64,000 nt of DNA from Caulobacterales bacterium (GTDB taxonomy: Bacteria > Pseudomonadota > Alphaproteobacteria > Caulobacterales > Caulobacteraceae): contig JACPDR010000021.1 in NCBI GenBank assembly GCA_016183935.1, positions 1 to 64,000 of the forward strand, in the 5' to 3' direction. How positions within the stretch are numbered: the stretch's first letter is position 1; every line of letters starts with the position of its first letter. Shown one piece after another: positions 39,337-48,621 of this stretch. The position numbers and the translations under genes were made by a program. Under the pieces are notes generated by a model, which worked only from the letters and a program-made list of their open reading frames with translations, made no database searches and had not been told where the DNA came from.

Positions 39337-39366
39337 CCGTCGCCGACGCGTCGGTGACAAACGGCC

Positions 39367-39579
39367 TCAGACGATCTGGTCGGGGTGGGTCTGGGTGCCG
39401 GGCGGAGGGGTGTCGACCTCCTGGTAGGGGTCGTCGGTCTCCTCGATCGACAGGATGGCTTCGCCGGGCTTCATCTGGGTCATCGCGGCGTCACCCGCCT
39501 GGACGTCGGTCTTGGAAGGCACCTTGAGGACGCGCGTCTCGCCGCCCTCGTGGCCCACGGTCACGCGATAGATGCGCAT
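39367..39579 (-). CDS. Small conserved-looking protein of unknown function
   Basis: A 70-residue acidic protein: MRIYRVTVGHEGGETRVLKV, then PSKTDVQAGDAAMTQMKPGE, and a Pro-rich tail PPPGTQTHPDQIV. The first half could form a small beta-sheet; there is no signal peptide. AAAGGGAGA precedes the ATG. It lies 39 bases downstream of the alcohol dehydrogenase on the same strand, so probably in the same operon. No family recognised. Confidence 0.7.
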   Translation of the reverse strand: MRIYRVTVGHEGGETRVLKVPSKTDVQAGDAAMTQMKPGEAILSIEETDDPYQEVDTPPPGTQTHPDQIV

Positions 39580-39618
39580 GGCTCAATCTCCCTTTGCTGC
39601 AGGGACAACGGCCCCGCG

Positions 39619-40794
39619 TCAGTGCGGTTTCAGAACCACCTTGGTCCACTCGTCCGGACGGTCATGGAAATTCCTGTAGCCCTCGGCCGCCTGCTCCAGC
39701 GGCAGCCGGTGGCTGATCAGGTCGGTGGTGTCGATCCTGCCCTCGAGGATCAGCTCCAGCAGTTGCGGCAGGTATCTCTGCACATGCGTCTGGCCGGTGC
39801 GGATGGTCAGCCCCTTCTGCATGAAGGCCCCGATGGGCAGCTTGTCGCCGATGCCGCCGTAGACCCCGGGCACCGACACCCGGCCGCCCTTGCGGCAGGC
39901 CATGATGGTCTCGCGCAGCACGTGCTGGCGATCGGTGCCCAGCTTCGTCTCCTGTTTCACCGCGTCGATGATGTTGTCGGGGGCGAAGCCGTGCGCCTCC
40001 ATGCCGACCGCGTCGATGCAGGCGTCGGGCCCGATGCCGGCGGTCATCTCGGTCAGCGCCTCGCGCACCTTGACCTCGTGGTAGTTCAGCACCTCCGCCC
40101 CGTTGGCCTTCGCCAGCTCCAGACGGCGCGGCAGGTGGTCGATGGCGATGACCCGTCCCGCCCCCATCAGCAGGGCGCTCTTGATGGCGAACAGGCCGAC
40201 GGGGCCGCACCCCCAGATCGCCACCGTGTCGCCCGGCTCGATCTCCGCGTTCTCGGCCGCCATCCAGCCGGTCGGGAAGATGTCCGACAGGAACAGCACC
40301 CGCTCATCCTCGATGCCGTCCGGCACAACGATCGGGCCCATGTCGGAATAGGGCACGCGGGCGTACTCCGCCTGGCCGCCGGCGTAGCCGCCGGTCATGT
40401 GCGAATAGCCGTAGATGCCGGCCATCGGGTAACCGTAGGCGATCTCGGAGGCGTCGGACTTGTCGGCGGGATTGGAGTTGTCACAGGCCGAGTACTGCTG
40501 CCTGCCGCAGAAGAAGCACTGGCCGCAGGCGATGACGAAGGGGACCACGACCTTCTGACCGACCCTGAGGCTGGTGTTGCCGCGCCCGACCTCGACCACC
40601 TCGCCCATGAATTCGTGGCCGAGGATGTCGCCGTTCGACATGCCCGGGATCATGCCGTCGTAGAGGTGCAGGTCCGAGCCGCAGATGGCGGTGGCGGTGA
40701 TCTTGACGATGGCGTCGCGAGGATTGACGATCTGCGGGTCGGGGACGGTGTCCACCTGAACGTTGTGTTTGCCGTGCCAGGTCAGGGCGCGCAT
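39619..40794 (-). CDS. Zinc-dependent alcohol dehydrogenase (formaldehyde dehydrogenase-like)
   Basis: A 391-residue MDR-family dehydrogenase. Catalytic zinc ligands lie in [13 protein letters not shown] (Cys about 38) and LGHEFMGEV (His and Glu). The structural zinc loop is [16 protein letters not shown]. The NAD-binding motif is [19 protein letters not shown] with Asp at the end of the next strand (AIDHLPRR). The DNSNPADK insertion after the zinc loop is as in glutathione-independent formaldehyde dehydrogenase relatives. The substrate is not certain. It is co-directional with a SRPBCC gene 19 bases upstream. Confidence 0.9.
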   Translation of the reverse strand: MRALTWHGKHNVQVDTVPDPQIVNPRDAIVKITATAICGSDLHLYDGMIPGMSNGDILGHEFMGEVVEVGRGNTSLRVGQKVVVPFVIACGQCFFCGRQQYSACDNSNPADKSDASEIAYGYPMAGIYGYSHMTGGYAGGQAEYARVPYSDMGPIVVPDGIEDERVLFLSDIFPTGWMAAENAEIEPGDTVAIWGCGPVGLFAIKSALLMGAGRVIAIDHLPRRLELAKANGAEVLNYHEVKVREALTEMTAGIGPDACIDAVGMEAHGFAPDNIIDAVKQETKLGTDRQHVLRETIMACRKGGRVSVPGVYGGIGDKLPIGAFMQKGLTIRTGQTHVQRYLPQLLELILEGRIDTTDLISHRLPLEQAAEGYRNFHDRPDEWTKVVLKPH

Positions 40795-40813
40795 GGATCT
40801 CTCTCTCGCCGGA

Positions 40814-41383
40814 TCAGAAATGGCGGTCCGCGCGCGGCGCGGCCTCGGGCGCCCTCGACGTCGGGATCTCGCCCGTCTCCATCAGCTGTTTGAAGCGGCG
40901 CAGTTCGCGGCGGGCCTGGATGCGCGGTTCGCGCTGCATAACCCTGGCCACCACCTTGCCCAGGCGGCCGACCGGCGGATCGTAGCTGATGAAGACGCGA
41001 ACCTCCGTGCCGCGCCCGAAAGGATTGTCGCGGAACTCGATCCAGCCCTCGTGGTCGACGTCGCTCTCTTCCAGCGAGCGCCAGGCGATGTATTCGCCTG
41101 GGCGTTCCTCGGTGATCTCGCTGACCAGCTCGAAGTCGGCCCCGGCCGGTCCGGCGATCATCCAGCTCGAGCGGCCGGACTCCATGATCTCGACCGACTT
41201 CACATTCTCCATGAACGCCGGCAGGTTCCGGAAGTCGCGCCAGAAGTCGTACAGCTCCCGGCGCGGGCGGTTGATCAGGACGGCGCGGATGCTGGAGGCT
41301 TCGTGCTCGCCCTCGACCCGATCCCTGTCGGTGAAGGCGGTGGACTCGACGTCGGCGTCGGTCGACATCTGCGGCTCGGTCAT
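40814..41383 (-). CDS. SRPBCC family protein (polyketide cyclase-like)
   Basis: A 189-residue protein with a START/SRPBCC ligand-binding fold: [31 protein letters not shown], then a [20 protein letters not shown] strand series, and [15 protein letters not shown] at the C-terminal helix. Relatives are often found beside zinc alcohol dehydrogenases of this kind, as here. The ATG at 41383 has AAAGGAG upstream. No catalytic residue can be assigned. It probably forms an operon with the dehydrogenase and the small gene after it. Confidence 0.88.
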   Translation of the reverse strand: MTEPQMSTDADVESTAFTDRDRVEGEHEASSIRAVLINRPRRELYDFWRDFRNLPAFMENVKSVEIMESGRSSWMIAGPAGADFELVSEITEERPGEYIAWRSLEESDVDHEGWIEFRDNPFGRGTEVRVFISYDPPVGRLGKVVARVMQREPRIQARRELRRFKQLMETGEIPTSRAPEAAPRADRHF

Positions 41384-41547
41384 GGCGGCTCCTTTCCGGT
41401 CCGCCAACCGGTCGCGGGGCGGGTTCGTTCCCGACCTGTCGCGTGGCGCTTGAACCCCCCGCCCCTTTCGGCTATAGCCGCGCGCTCTTGAGATTTTCGC
41501 GCCGTGGACGAGTGCTCCGCGGCGTTTTCCGTTCGAAGGTTTGACTG

Positions 41548-41817
41548 ATGGCCAACAACCCCGGCGCCAAGAAAGCGATCCGCAAGATCGCGGCCCGCAC
41601 CGAAGTGAACAAGGCGCGCCGCACGCGCGTCCGCACCTTCCTGCGCAAGTTCCAGGAAGCCGTGACGGGCGGCGACGCCGGCGCCGCCAAGGCCGCTTTC
41701 GTGGAGGCGCAGTCCGAGCTCATGCGCGCCGTCACCAAGGGCGTGGTTCACAAGAACACGGGCTCGCGCAAGGTGTCCCGCCTGGCCGCCCAGCTGAAGA
41801 AAATGTCGGCCGCCTGA
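41548..41817 (+). CDS. rpsT: 30S ribosomal protein S20
   Basis: Ribosomal protein S20, 89 residues, binding 16S rRNA in the body of the small subunit. It begins [20 protein letters not shown] and has the helical [16 protein letters not shown] and [20 protein letters not shown] stretches. GAAGG precedes the ATG. Its place directly upstream of dnaA matches my recollection of Caulobacter. A hairpin terminator follows within 90 bases. Confidence 0.97.
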   Translation: MANNPGAKKAIRKIAARTEVNKARRTRVRTFLRKFQEAVTGGDAGAAKAAFVEAQSELMRAVTKGVVHKNTGSRKVSRLAAQLKKMSAA

Positions 41818-41867
41818 TCCGACGGCGCCGGACGGCCTTTCACGGGTCTGTCACGGTAAATACGAGA

Positions 41868-41908
41868 AAATTCAACGGCGAGGGCGCAACCGCTCCCTCG
41901 CCGTTTGC
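41868..41908 (+). terminator. Terminator of rpsT
   Basis: Perfect 11-base inverted repeat AACGGCGAGGG (41874-41884) / CCCTCGCCGTT (41895-41905) with a 10-base loop, about 56 bases after the rpsT stop. The plus-strand T tract is short (TTT), whereas the other orientation is more T-rich. Confidence 0.65.
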
Positions 41909-41966
41909 ACGTGCGCCGCTAACCTCCACGAGGTAATTCCGGGTTCCCCCCGAGGGCGAAATGGGG

Positions 41967-42032
41967 GATTCCGCTGACGCTGTTTGGCTTTAGCGGAGTC
42001 AAACAATTTAACTGCAAATCGCGAATCGAATC
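41967..42032. promoter_or_regulatory. Cluster of four GANTC (CcrM-type) sites upstream of dnaA
   Basis: GATTC at 41967-41971, GAGTC at 41996-42000, GAATC at 42023-42027 and GAATC at 42028-42032. The first two sit in an inverted repeat (GATTCCGCT 41967-41975 / AGCGGAGTC 41992-42000, 8 of 9 matching). The last ends 4 bases before the -35 box. In Caulobacter, GANTC methylation by CcrM links dnaA transcription to replication, so the same control is inferred here. Confidence 0.65.
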
Positions 42033-42036
42033 AGCG

Positions 42037-42064
42037 TTGACGCCCTCCGATCCCGGCGTAAGTT
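42037..42064 (+). promoter_or_regulatory. dnaA: Candidate dnaA promoter
   Basis: TTGACG (42037-42042), a 16-base spacer and TAAGTT (42059-42064) form a sigma-70-type promoter directly downstream of the GANTC cluster. Transcription would start near 42071 and give a leader of about 186 bases before the chosen dnaA start. Confidence 0.5.
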
Positions 42065-42256
42065 TGGCGCTCTAACGCACTTCCATCCCCACGGATGAAC
42101 ACGGCGCGGAACCCGTTTCGCGTCGGCGTGAGATGTCTGATCGAGAGCATGACCCCACCCCGGGCGGCGCCCAGCCGCACCGGTCAGGAGAAGTCGTCCC
42201 CGATCCAGGCCGCTCAGAAGGGCGTCGGTGATGGATCTAACGGCGGGTGGCTGAAC

Positions 42257-43699
42257 ATGGTGGGGGGCGCGCAAATGGCGGGGATGACCGATCCGGATCG
42301 TATCTGGACCGAGGCGGCGGGCCGCCTGCGCGGCGAGATAGGCGAAGGGGCCTTCAGCTCCTACATCGCGCCCTCCGCGGTGCGCGCCGACGGCGCCGGC
42401 CAGCTGATCCTCGTCACCCCCACCGCCTATGCCCGTGACTGGGTGCGCAAGAACGCCCTGCGCCGCATGAACGAGCTGTGGCTGGGCCTGGACGGCCTGT
42501 CGCGTCGGCTCGAGGTCCGTTGCCGGGCCGAGATGGGCTCGACCCCGCCGGCCTCGCAGGTCGCCGCCGGCCGCGCCGAGGCGCCCGCCTCCGCGACCGT
42601 CATGCCGATGCCGCTGGCCACGGTCGGCCCCGTCGCCGACGGCGCCCGCGCCGTGCGGGCCGCCGGTTTGCAGGAGCGGCTCAACTTCGACAGCTTCGTG
42701 GAAGGCCAGGGCAACGCCTTCGCCCTCGCCATCGCCCGCCAGGCCGCGGCCTGGGCCGACGGCCACTTCAACCCGATCTTCTTCTGCGGCCCCTACGGCT
42801 ACGGCAAGACCCACCTGCTCAACGCCATCGCCTGGGAAGCCCAGCGCCTGCGCCCCGACGCCAAGGTCGTCTATCTGACCGCCGAACGCTTCCTGTCGAC
42901 CTTCGTGCGCGCCATGCAGGACCGCTCGACGGCCGCCTTCAAGGAAAGCCTGCGCGGGGCCGACATGCTGTTGATCGACGACGTCCAGTTCGTCGGCGGC
43001 AAGGCCTCGACCCAGGACGAGCTGCTGGCCACGCTGACCTGCCTGATCGAGGACGGCAAACGCATCATCCTGTCGGCCGACCGGCCGCCGATGGCCCTGA
43101 CCGAGGTCGAGCCGCGCCTGCGCAGCCACCTCGCCTCGGGCCTGACCTGCCCGGTCGAGCCCGCCGACCGCGCGCTGAAGCTGGCCGTGGCCCGCAACCG
43201 CATCGCCGCCCTCGCCGGCCTCGGCGTGGTCTCGGGCGAGGCCCGGCCCGACGTGCTCGAGCACCTGGTCGACCGCACCCCCGGCTCGATGCGCGAGCTC
43301 GAGGGCGCGGTGAACACCCTCGCCGCCGTCGCCGGCGCCCGCCTGTCCACCCTGACCGTCGACGAGGTCCAGACGCTGCTGGGCTCGGCCCTGCGCGGCG
43401 GACCGGAGCGCCGCATCACCGTCGATGAGATCCAGAAGACCGTGGCCGAGCATTTCACCCTCAAGCAGGCTGACCTGCTGTCGGAGCGCCGCACCCGTTC
43501 GGTCGCCCGGCCGCGCCAGATCGCCATGTGGCTGTGCAAGCAGCACACCACCCGCTCCTATCCCGACATCGGCCGCCGCTTCGGCGGGCGCGACCACACC
43601 ACGGTCCTGCACGGCGTGCGCAAGATCGAGGAACTGATCGCCCAGGACGACCAGATCGCCCGGGACGTCGAGGCCCTGACGCGCAAGCTGCGCGGCTGA
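42257..43699 (+). CDS. dnaA: Chromosomal replication initiator protein DnaA
   Basis: AAA+ initiator that binds DnaA boxes and melts the origin. With the ATG at 42257 it has 480 residues (MVGGAQMAGMTDPDRIWTEA); ATGs at 42275 and 42284 are alternatives, the former with GGGGGG upstream. The Walker A region is FFCGPYGYGKTHLLNAI and Walker B MLLIDDVQFVGG; sensor and Arg-finger sequences (SADRPPMALTEVEPRLRSHL) follow. The C-terminal DNA-binding domain is intact (RPRQIAMWLCKQHTTRSYPD, GGRDHTTVLHGVRKI). The P-loop GPYGYGKT departs from the common GGVGLGKT. It is followed by dnaN and recF. Confidence 0.96.
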   Translation: MVGGAQMAGMTDPDRIWTEAAGRLRGEIGEGAFSSYIAPSAVRADGAGQLILVTPTAYARDWVRKNALRRMNELWLGLDGLSRRLEVRCRAEMGSTPPASQVAAGRAEAPASATVMPMPLATVGPVADGARAVRAAGLQERLNFDSFVEGQGNAFALAIARQAAAWADGHFNPIFFCGPYGYGKTHLLNAIAWEAQRLRPDAKVVYLTAERFLSTFVRAMQDRSTAAFKESLRGADMLLIDDVQFVGGKASTQDELLATLTCLIEDGKRIILSADRPPMALTEVEPRLRSHLASGLTCPVEPADRALKLAVARNRIAALAGLGVVSGEARPDVLEHLVDRTPGSMRELEGAVNTLAAVAGARLSTLTVDEVQTLLGSALRGGPERRITVDEIQKTVAEHFTLKQADLLSERRTRSVARPRQIAMWLCKQHTTRSYPDIGRRFGGRDHTTVLHGVRKIEELIAQDDQIARDVEALTRKLRG

Positions 43700-43708
43700 C
43701 CCTGTGGA

Positions 43709-43738
43709 CAGCGGGGGCGGCGTTCGCCTCCCCCGTTG
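43709..43738 (+). terminator. Hairpin between dnaA and dnaN
   Basis: CGGGGGCGGCG and CGCCTCCCCCG (within 43712-43735) form a stem of 6 and 4 pairs with one mismatch and a two-base apex, about ten bases after the dnaA stop. It could end or attenuate dnaA transcription before dnaN. The following T content is low, so this is only a candidate. Confidence 0.45.
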
Positions 43739-43819
43739 CTCCCGCGCGTCAATCCGCTAGTGTCCAAGGCCCTCTACTCGCGGTGACGCTTTGAGTCGCC
43801 GCACCCCGGGCGAGACGAC

Positions 43820-44938
43820 ATGCAGCTGACCATCGAACGATCCGCGCTCCTCAAGGCCCTCGGGCACGTGCAGAGCGTGGTGGAGCGGCGCAACACCATT
43901 CCGATCCTGTCCAACGTCCTGCTCAGCGCGGGTCGCGACAAGCTGTCGTTCGCGGCCACCGATCTCGACATGGAGATGGTCGACGAGGCCGAAGCCCAGG
44001 TGAACGTCGAGGGCCAGATCACCGCCCCGGCCCACACCCTCTATGAAATTGTCCGCAAGCTGCCCGACGGGGCCGAGGTGTCGCTGAGCTACTCCGGCGA
44101 CGATCCCCGGCTGGTGGTCCAGGCCGGCCGCTCCAAGTTCAACCTGCCGGTGCTGCCGGCCGGCGACTTCCCGGTCATGTCGACCGAGACCAACGGCACG
44201 CGCTTCGCCCTGCCCAAGGAAGACCTGGCCCGGCTGATCGACAAGACCCGGTTCGCGGTCTCGACCGAAGAGACCCGCTACTATCTGAACGGCCTGTATC
44301 TGCACACCGTGGCCGAGAACGGCATTCCCCTGCTGCGCGCCGTGGCCACCGACGGCCACCGCCTCGCCCTGGCCGAGACCCCGGCCCCCGAGGGCGCCGC
44401 CGGCGGCCCGGGCGTCATCGTACCGCGCAAGACCATCGACCAGGTCCGCCGCCTGCTCGACGACGGCTCCGGTCCGGTCGAGGTCATGGTCAGCCCGCAG
44501 AAGATTCGCTTCGAGTTCGGCCAGGCCTCCCTGACATCCAAAGTGATCGACGGCGCCTTCCCCGACTACATGCGCGTCATCCCCAAGGGCAACGACAAGC
44601 AGGCCGACATCGACAACGCCGTCTTCGCCTCGGCCGTCGACCGGGTGGCCACCATCTCGGCCGAGAAGAGCCGCTCGGTGAAGCTGGCCTTCGAGCTGGA
44701 CCGCGTCACCCTGACGGTGCGCAACATGGAGGCCGGCCAGGGCGTCGAGGAGGTCGAGATCGGCTATTCCGAGGAGCCCTTCGAGATCGGCTTCAACGCC
44801 CGCTACCTGCTCGACGTCGCCGGCCAGATCACCGGCGAGACCGCCCATTTCAAATTCGCCGACCCGGCCAGCCCGACCCTGGTGCTCGATCCGGGCGATC
44901 CGGGCGTGCAGTACGTGCTGATGCCGCTGCGGGTGTAG
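43820..44938 (+). CDS. dnaN: DNA polymerase III beta sliding clamp
   Basis: Ring-shaped processivity clamp of the replicative polymerase. The 372 residues begin MQLTIERSALLKALGHVQSV, with VVERRNTIPILSNVLL, and the third-domain sequence GRYLL-like FNARYLLDVAGQITGE, ending VQYVLMPLRV, as expected for the clamp C-terminus that contributes to the partner-binding pocket. Length is normal. A GAGTC site at 43793-43797 lies just upstream. A short gene follows after 4 bases, before recF. Confidence 0.98.
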   Translation: MQLTIERSALLKALGHVQSVVERRNTIPILSNVLLSAGRDKLSFAATDLDMEMVDEAEAQVNVEGQITAPAHTLYEIVRKLPDGAEVSLSYSGDDPRLVVQAGRSKFNLPVLPAGDFPVMSTETNGTRFALPKEDLARLIDKTRFAVSTEETRYYLNGLYLHTVAENGIPLLRAVATDGHRLALAETPAPEGAAGGPGVIVPRKTIDQVRRLLDDGSGPVEVMVSPQKIRFEFGQASLTSKVIDGAFPDYMRVIPKGNDKQADIDNAVFASAVDRVATISAEKSRSVKLAFELDRVTLTVRNMEAGQGVEEVEIGYSEEPFEIGFNARYLLDVAGQITGETAHFKFADPASPTLVLDPGDPGVQYVLMPLRV

Positions 44939-44942
44939 GGCC

Positions 44943-45302
44943 TTGCCGGTCCTGCCGCAGGATTTCGCGCTGCATCCTACGACCTTCAAGCCTTTGGCGG
45001 TCGGGTTCGACGCCTGCTTCGCGACCAATATGATTATCGTTGACGGGGGGAAGGTCGCTTTCTGTTATCGAGCGAAGCCGGACAACGAGATTGACAGTGG
45101 TTGGCGGTTCTTCACTGGCGGAGAGTCAGATGAATATATCGCCGACGCCGCCAACACTGGCGTCCACGACGTCAACACAGTCGCCAACTACGATCCAGAG
45201 ATCACTCAGTTTCTGGGCGCACCTGTGGGATCGGCATTCGAACGCGAGGGCGGCGTTGGCCGGTTCGTACAGGTATATGATTTCGAAGCGCCGGAAGATT
45301 GA
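44943..45302 (+). CDS. DUF2185 (Imm33-like) domain protein between dnaN and recF
   Basis: A 119-residue protein with a TTG start (44943-44945), four bases after dnaN. Sequence features ACFATNMIIVDGGKVAFCYR, PDNEIDSGWRFFTGGESDEY and TVANYDPEI, GSAFERE match the DUF2185 family, which is often classed as immunity protein Imm33. Base composition is lower in GC than the neighbours (for example ATGAATATATCG near 45129). No toxin gene is adjacent. It may be an acquired gene or an orphan immunity-like domain; whether it acts on replication is unknown. Confidence 0.8.
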   Translation: MPVLPQDFALHPTTFKPLAVGFDACFATNMIIVDGGKVAFCYRAKPDNEIDSGWRFFTGGESDEYIADAANTGVHDVNTVANYDPEITQFLGAPVGSAFEREGGVGRFVQVYDFEAPED

Positions 45303-45320
45303 TCTCGGGGTTCTGAACCC

Positions 45321-46454
45321 TTGATCACCACCCTCACCCTCACCGATTTCCGCTCCTATGCGGCGGCGACCCTGTCCGTCGAAGCGGGGACGGTGGTGCT
45401 GCATGGGCCGAACGGGGCGGGGAAGACCAATCTGCTGGAGGCGCTGAGCCTGTTCACCCCGGGCAAGGGACTGCGCGGGGCGAGCGCGCCGGAGATGGGG
45501 CGGCGGGAGCCCGGGGAGACGACCGGACGGGCCTGGGCCGTGGCGGCGGTGCTGACCGACGGCGACGGCGAGACGAAGCTGGGCACCGGCGTGCAGTCGC
45601 CCGGGGCCGCCCGGCGGATCGTCCGTATCGATGGCGAGACGGCGCCGCCGGGGCGGCTGCTGGATTGCCTGCGGCCGGTCTGGGCGACGCCCGAGCAGGA
45701 CCGGCTGTTCTCGGACGCCCGCGCGGCCCGGCTGAAATTCCTCGACCGGCTGGTGTTCGCGGCGGACCCGGACCACGCCGCCTCGGTCGCGGCCTATGAG
45801 AAGGCCCTGCGCGAGCGGCTGCGTCTGCTGACCGACGGGTCGGAGGCCCGGCCCGCCGATCCGCTGTGGCTGGATGCGCTGGAGCTGCGGCTCGGCGAGG
45901 CCGGGGCCGCCGCCGCCCTCGCCCGCGCCGCCGCCCTCGTCACCTTGCAGGCCGCCATCGACGATCGCGGCGACCGCCCCTTCCCGCAGGCCGACCTGGG
46001 CCTGACCGGCGAGGCCGAAGGTATGGCCGCCGCCGGAGCGGGGCCCGACGCCATCGCCGCCCACATCCGCGAGGGTATGGCCCGGTCCCGCGCCCGCGAC
46101 GCCGCCGCCGGGCGCTCGCTGTACGGTCCGCACCGCTCCGACCTGACCGCCGTGCACCGCGAGAAGAACCGGCCGGCCGCCGAGGGCTCCTCGGGCGAGC
46201 AGAAGGCGCTGGTGCTGAACCTGATCCTCGCCCAGATCGCGCGGCTGGCGGGACAGGCCGCCGCGCCGATCCTGCTGCTCGACGAGGCCCCGGCCCACCT
46301 CGACACGCGCCGCCGCGCGGCCCTGTTCGACGAGATCGAGGCGCTGGGACTGCAGGCCTTCCTGACCGGAACGGAGGCGGAGCTGTTCGAGCCCCTGCGC
46401 GGCCGGGCGCAGTTCGTGCGGGTGGAAGGCGGGGCGCTGACGGTCGAGGGGTGA
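45321..46454 (+). CDS. recF: DNA replication and repair protein RecF (TTG start)
   Basis: SMC-like ATPase that loads RecA at gaps with RecO and RecR. The start is a TTG (45321-45323), giving [20 protein letters not shown], the normal RecF N-terminus. Walker A is [14 protein letters not shown] (about residue 30), the signature [17 protein letters not shown] and Walker [18 protein letters not shown] lie near the C-terminus. The 377-residue length is normal. It closes the dnaA-dnaN-recF block and is convergent with prfA, with a palindromic repeat element between. Confidence 0.95.
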   Translation: MITTLTLTDFRSYAAATLSVEAGTVVLHGPNGAGKTNLLEALSLFTPGKGLRGASAPEMGRREPGETTGRAWAVAAVLTDGDGETKLGTGVQSPGAARRIVRIDGETAPPGRLLDCLRPVWATPEQDRLFSDARAARLKFLDRLVFAADPDHAASVAAYEKALRERLRLLTDGSEARPADPLWLDALELRLGEAGAAAALARAAALVTLQAAIDDRGDRPFPQADLGLTGEAEGMAAAGAGPDAIAAHIREGMARSRARDAAAGRSLYGPHRSDLTAVHREKNRPAAEGSSGEQKALVLNLILAQIARLAGQAAAPILLLDEAPAHLDTRRRAALFDEIEALGLQAFLTGTEAELFEPLRGRAQFVRVEGGALTVEG

Positions 46455-46471
46455 GGCTCACTCCCCACCGT

Positions 46472-46606
46472 CGTCATCCTCGGGCTTGACCCGAGGATCA
46501 GACCGTCCGGTGCTCGGTGGGTCGTGCTTGAGGCTCCGCTCGGCGGGCCGTCCCCAACGCACAGCCACGCCAACGTCTGATCCTCGGGTCAAGCCCGGGG
46601 ATGACG
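46472..46606. repeat. 135-base palindromic element with CGTCATCC arms
   Basis: Arms 46472-46503 and 46575-46606 are 32 bases long and match at 31 positions in inverted orientation. Each arm itself contains an inverted repeat (TCCTCGGG...CCCGAGGA). A 71-base non-palindromic centre separates them. It lies between the convergent recF and prfA genes and could act as a transcription barrier. The outer GTCATCC motif is shared with elements at 8.2 and 18.7 kb. Confidence 0.8.
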
Positions 46607-46632
46607 GGGCGGGTAGTAGCGGTCGGCCAGCC

Positions 46633-47700
<1,068 letters not shown>

Positions 47701-47841
47701 GGGAGAGGCTTCCTTGGTTGGCGGGACGGGAGCCTTAGCGCGACGGGCCGCGATCTGTCGATGGACCGCCGGGCAACCAATTGCATCGCCTCGCCTTTCA
47801 TCCGAGACGGCAACGCTTCGCCGGGGCAAAAGGGGGGGTGC

Positions 47842-48621
47842 ATGGATACGTTTCTGCTCTTCCTGATGGTCGGTTTTCTGGCCCAGGCCGTGGATGGCGC
47901 CCTGGGCATGGCCTATGGCGTCATCTCCTCTTCGGTCCTGCTCGCCGTCGGCGTGCCGCCCGCGACCGCCTCGGCGAGCGTGCACGGGGCCGAGGTCTTC
48001 ACCACCGCAGCCTCGGCCGGCAGCCACATCTGGCACAGGAACGTGGACTGGCGGCTGTTGCTGCCGCTGGCGATCGCCGGGGTGATCGGCGGCTGTCTCG
48101 GGGCCTATGTGCTGACCGGCATCGAGGGCGACGTCATCAAGCCGTTCGTGATCGCCTATCTGGCGCTGATGGGCCTCTACATCCTCTGGCGGGCCGGGCA
48201 TGACATTCGCATCCGCCGCATATCCTCATGGATCACCGGACCGCTGGGACTGGTCGGCGGCTTTCTGGACGCCGTCGGCGGGGGCGGCTGGGGGCCGACG
48301 GTGTCCTCGACACTGGTCGGGGCCGGACAGGAGCCGCGCCGCGCCATCGGCACGGTCAACACCGCCGAATTCTTCCTCGCCGTGGCCATCAGCGCCGCCT
48401 TCGTCTGGGCTCTGATGTCCGGCCACTGGCGGGACGCGGATGCGCTGCAGAATCACGCCGCCGCCGTGGGCGGGCTGGTGGCGGGCGGGCTGGTCGCCGC
48501 GCCCTTCGCCGGGCTGATCGCCAAACGGGTGCCGCGGCGGGCGCTGACCTATGCGGTCGGCGGCCTTCTACTGGCGCTGGCCGGGTTCCAGGGGCTGCAA
48601 CTGGCCGGGGTGCTGGCCTAG
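47842..48621 (+). CDS. TauE/SafE family sulfite/anion exporter
   Basis: A 259-residue inner-membrane protein with about eight transmembrane segments of the TauE/SafE family, thought to export sulfite or sulfonate-related anions. The two half-repeats are visible: [20 protein letters not shown] (about residue 12) and [20 protein letters not shown] (about 145), each with the Asp/Gly-rich signature. The ATG at 47842 follows AGGGGGGG. Its stop overlaps the convergent GST gene by four bases. Confidence 0.9.
   Translation: MDTFLLFLMVGFLAQAVDGALGMAYGVISSSVLLAVGVPPATASASVHGAEVFTTAASAGSHIWHRNVDWRLLLPLAIAGVIGGCLGAYVLTGIEGDVIKPFVIAYLALMGLYILWRAGHDIRIRRISSWITGPLGLVGGFLDAVGGGGWGPTVSSTLVGAGQEPRRAIGTVNTAEFFLAVAISAAFVWALMSGHWRDADALQNHAAAVGGLVAGGLVAAPFAGLIAKRVPRRALTYAVGGLLLALAGFQGLQLAGVLA

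Larger units (their letters stand above)
41818..42256. other. Non-coding region between rpsT and dnaA
   Basis: This 439-base region has no convincing gene. It holds the rpsT terminator, a comparatively AT-rich stretch (about 41980-42040) with four GANTC sites, the dnaA promoter and a leader of nearly 190 bases. A frame opens from an ATG at 42095 into dnaA, but the added residues look unrelated to DnaA. I found no perfect DnaA box or TTAA-N7-TTAA CtrA site, so whether it contains the replication origin is open. Confidence 0.6.

Noticed and set aside
42095..42256. In-frame N-terminal extension of DnaA from an ATG at 42095
   Set aside because: The 54 added residues (Pro/Ser/Gln-rich) resemble no DnaA domain and lie just downstream of the probable promoter; treated as untranslated leader.
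41906..42256. CtrA-type sites (TTAA-N7-TTAA) or a full origin in the dnaA upstream region
   Set aside because: Only isolated half-sites such as TTTAACTG near 42008 were found, and no perfect DnaA box; evidence is not enough to call an origin.
43703..43711. TGTGGACAG after dnaA as a DnaA box
   Set aside because: Two of nine positions differ from the consensus, which is common by chance.
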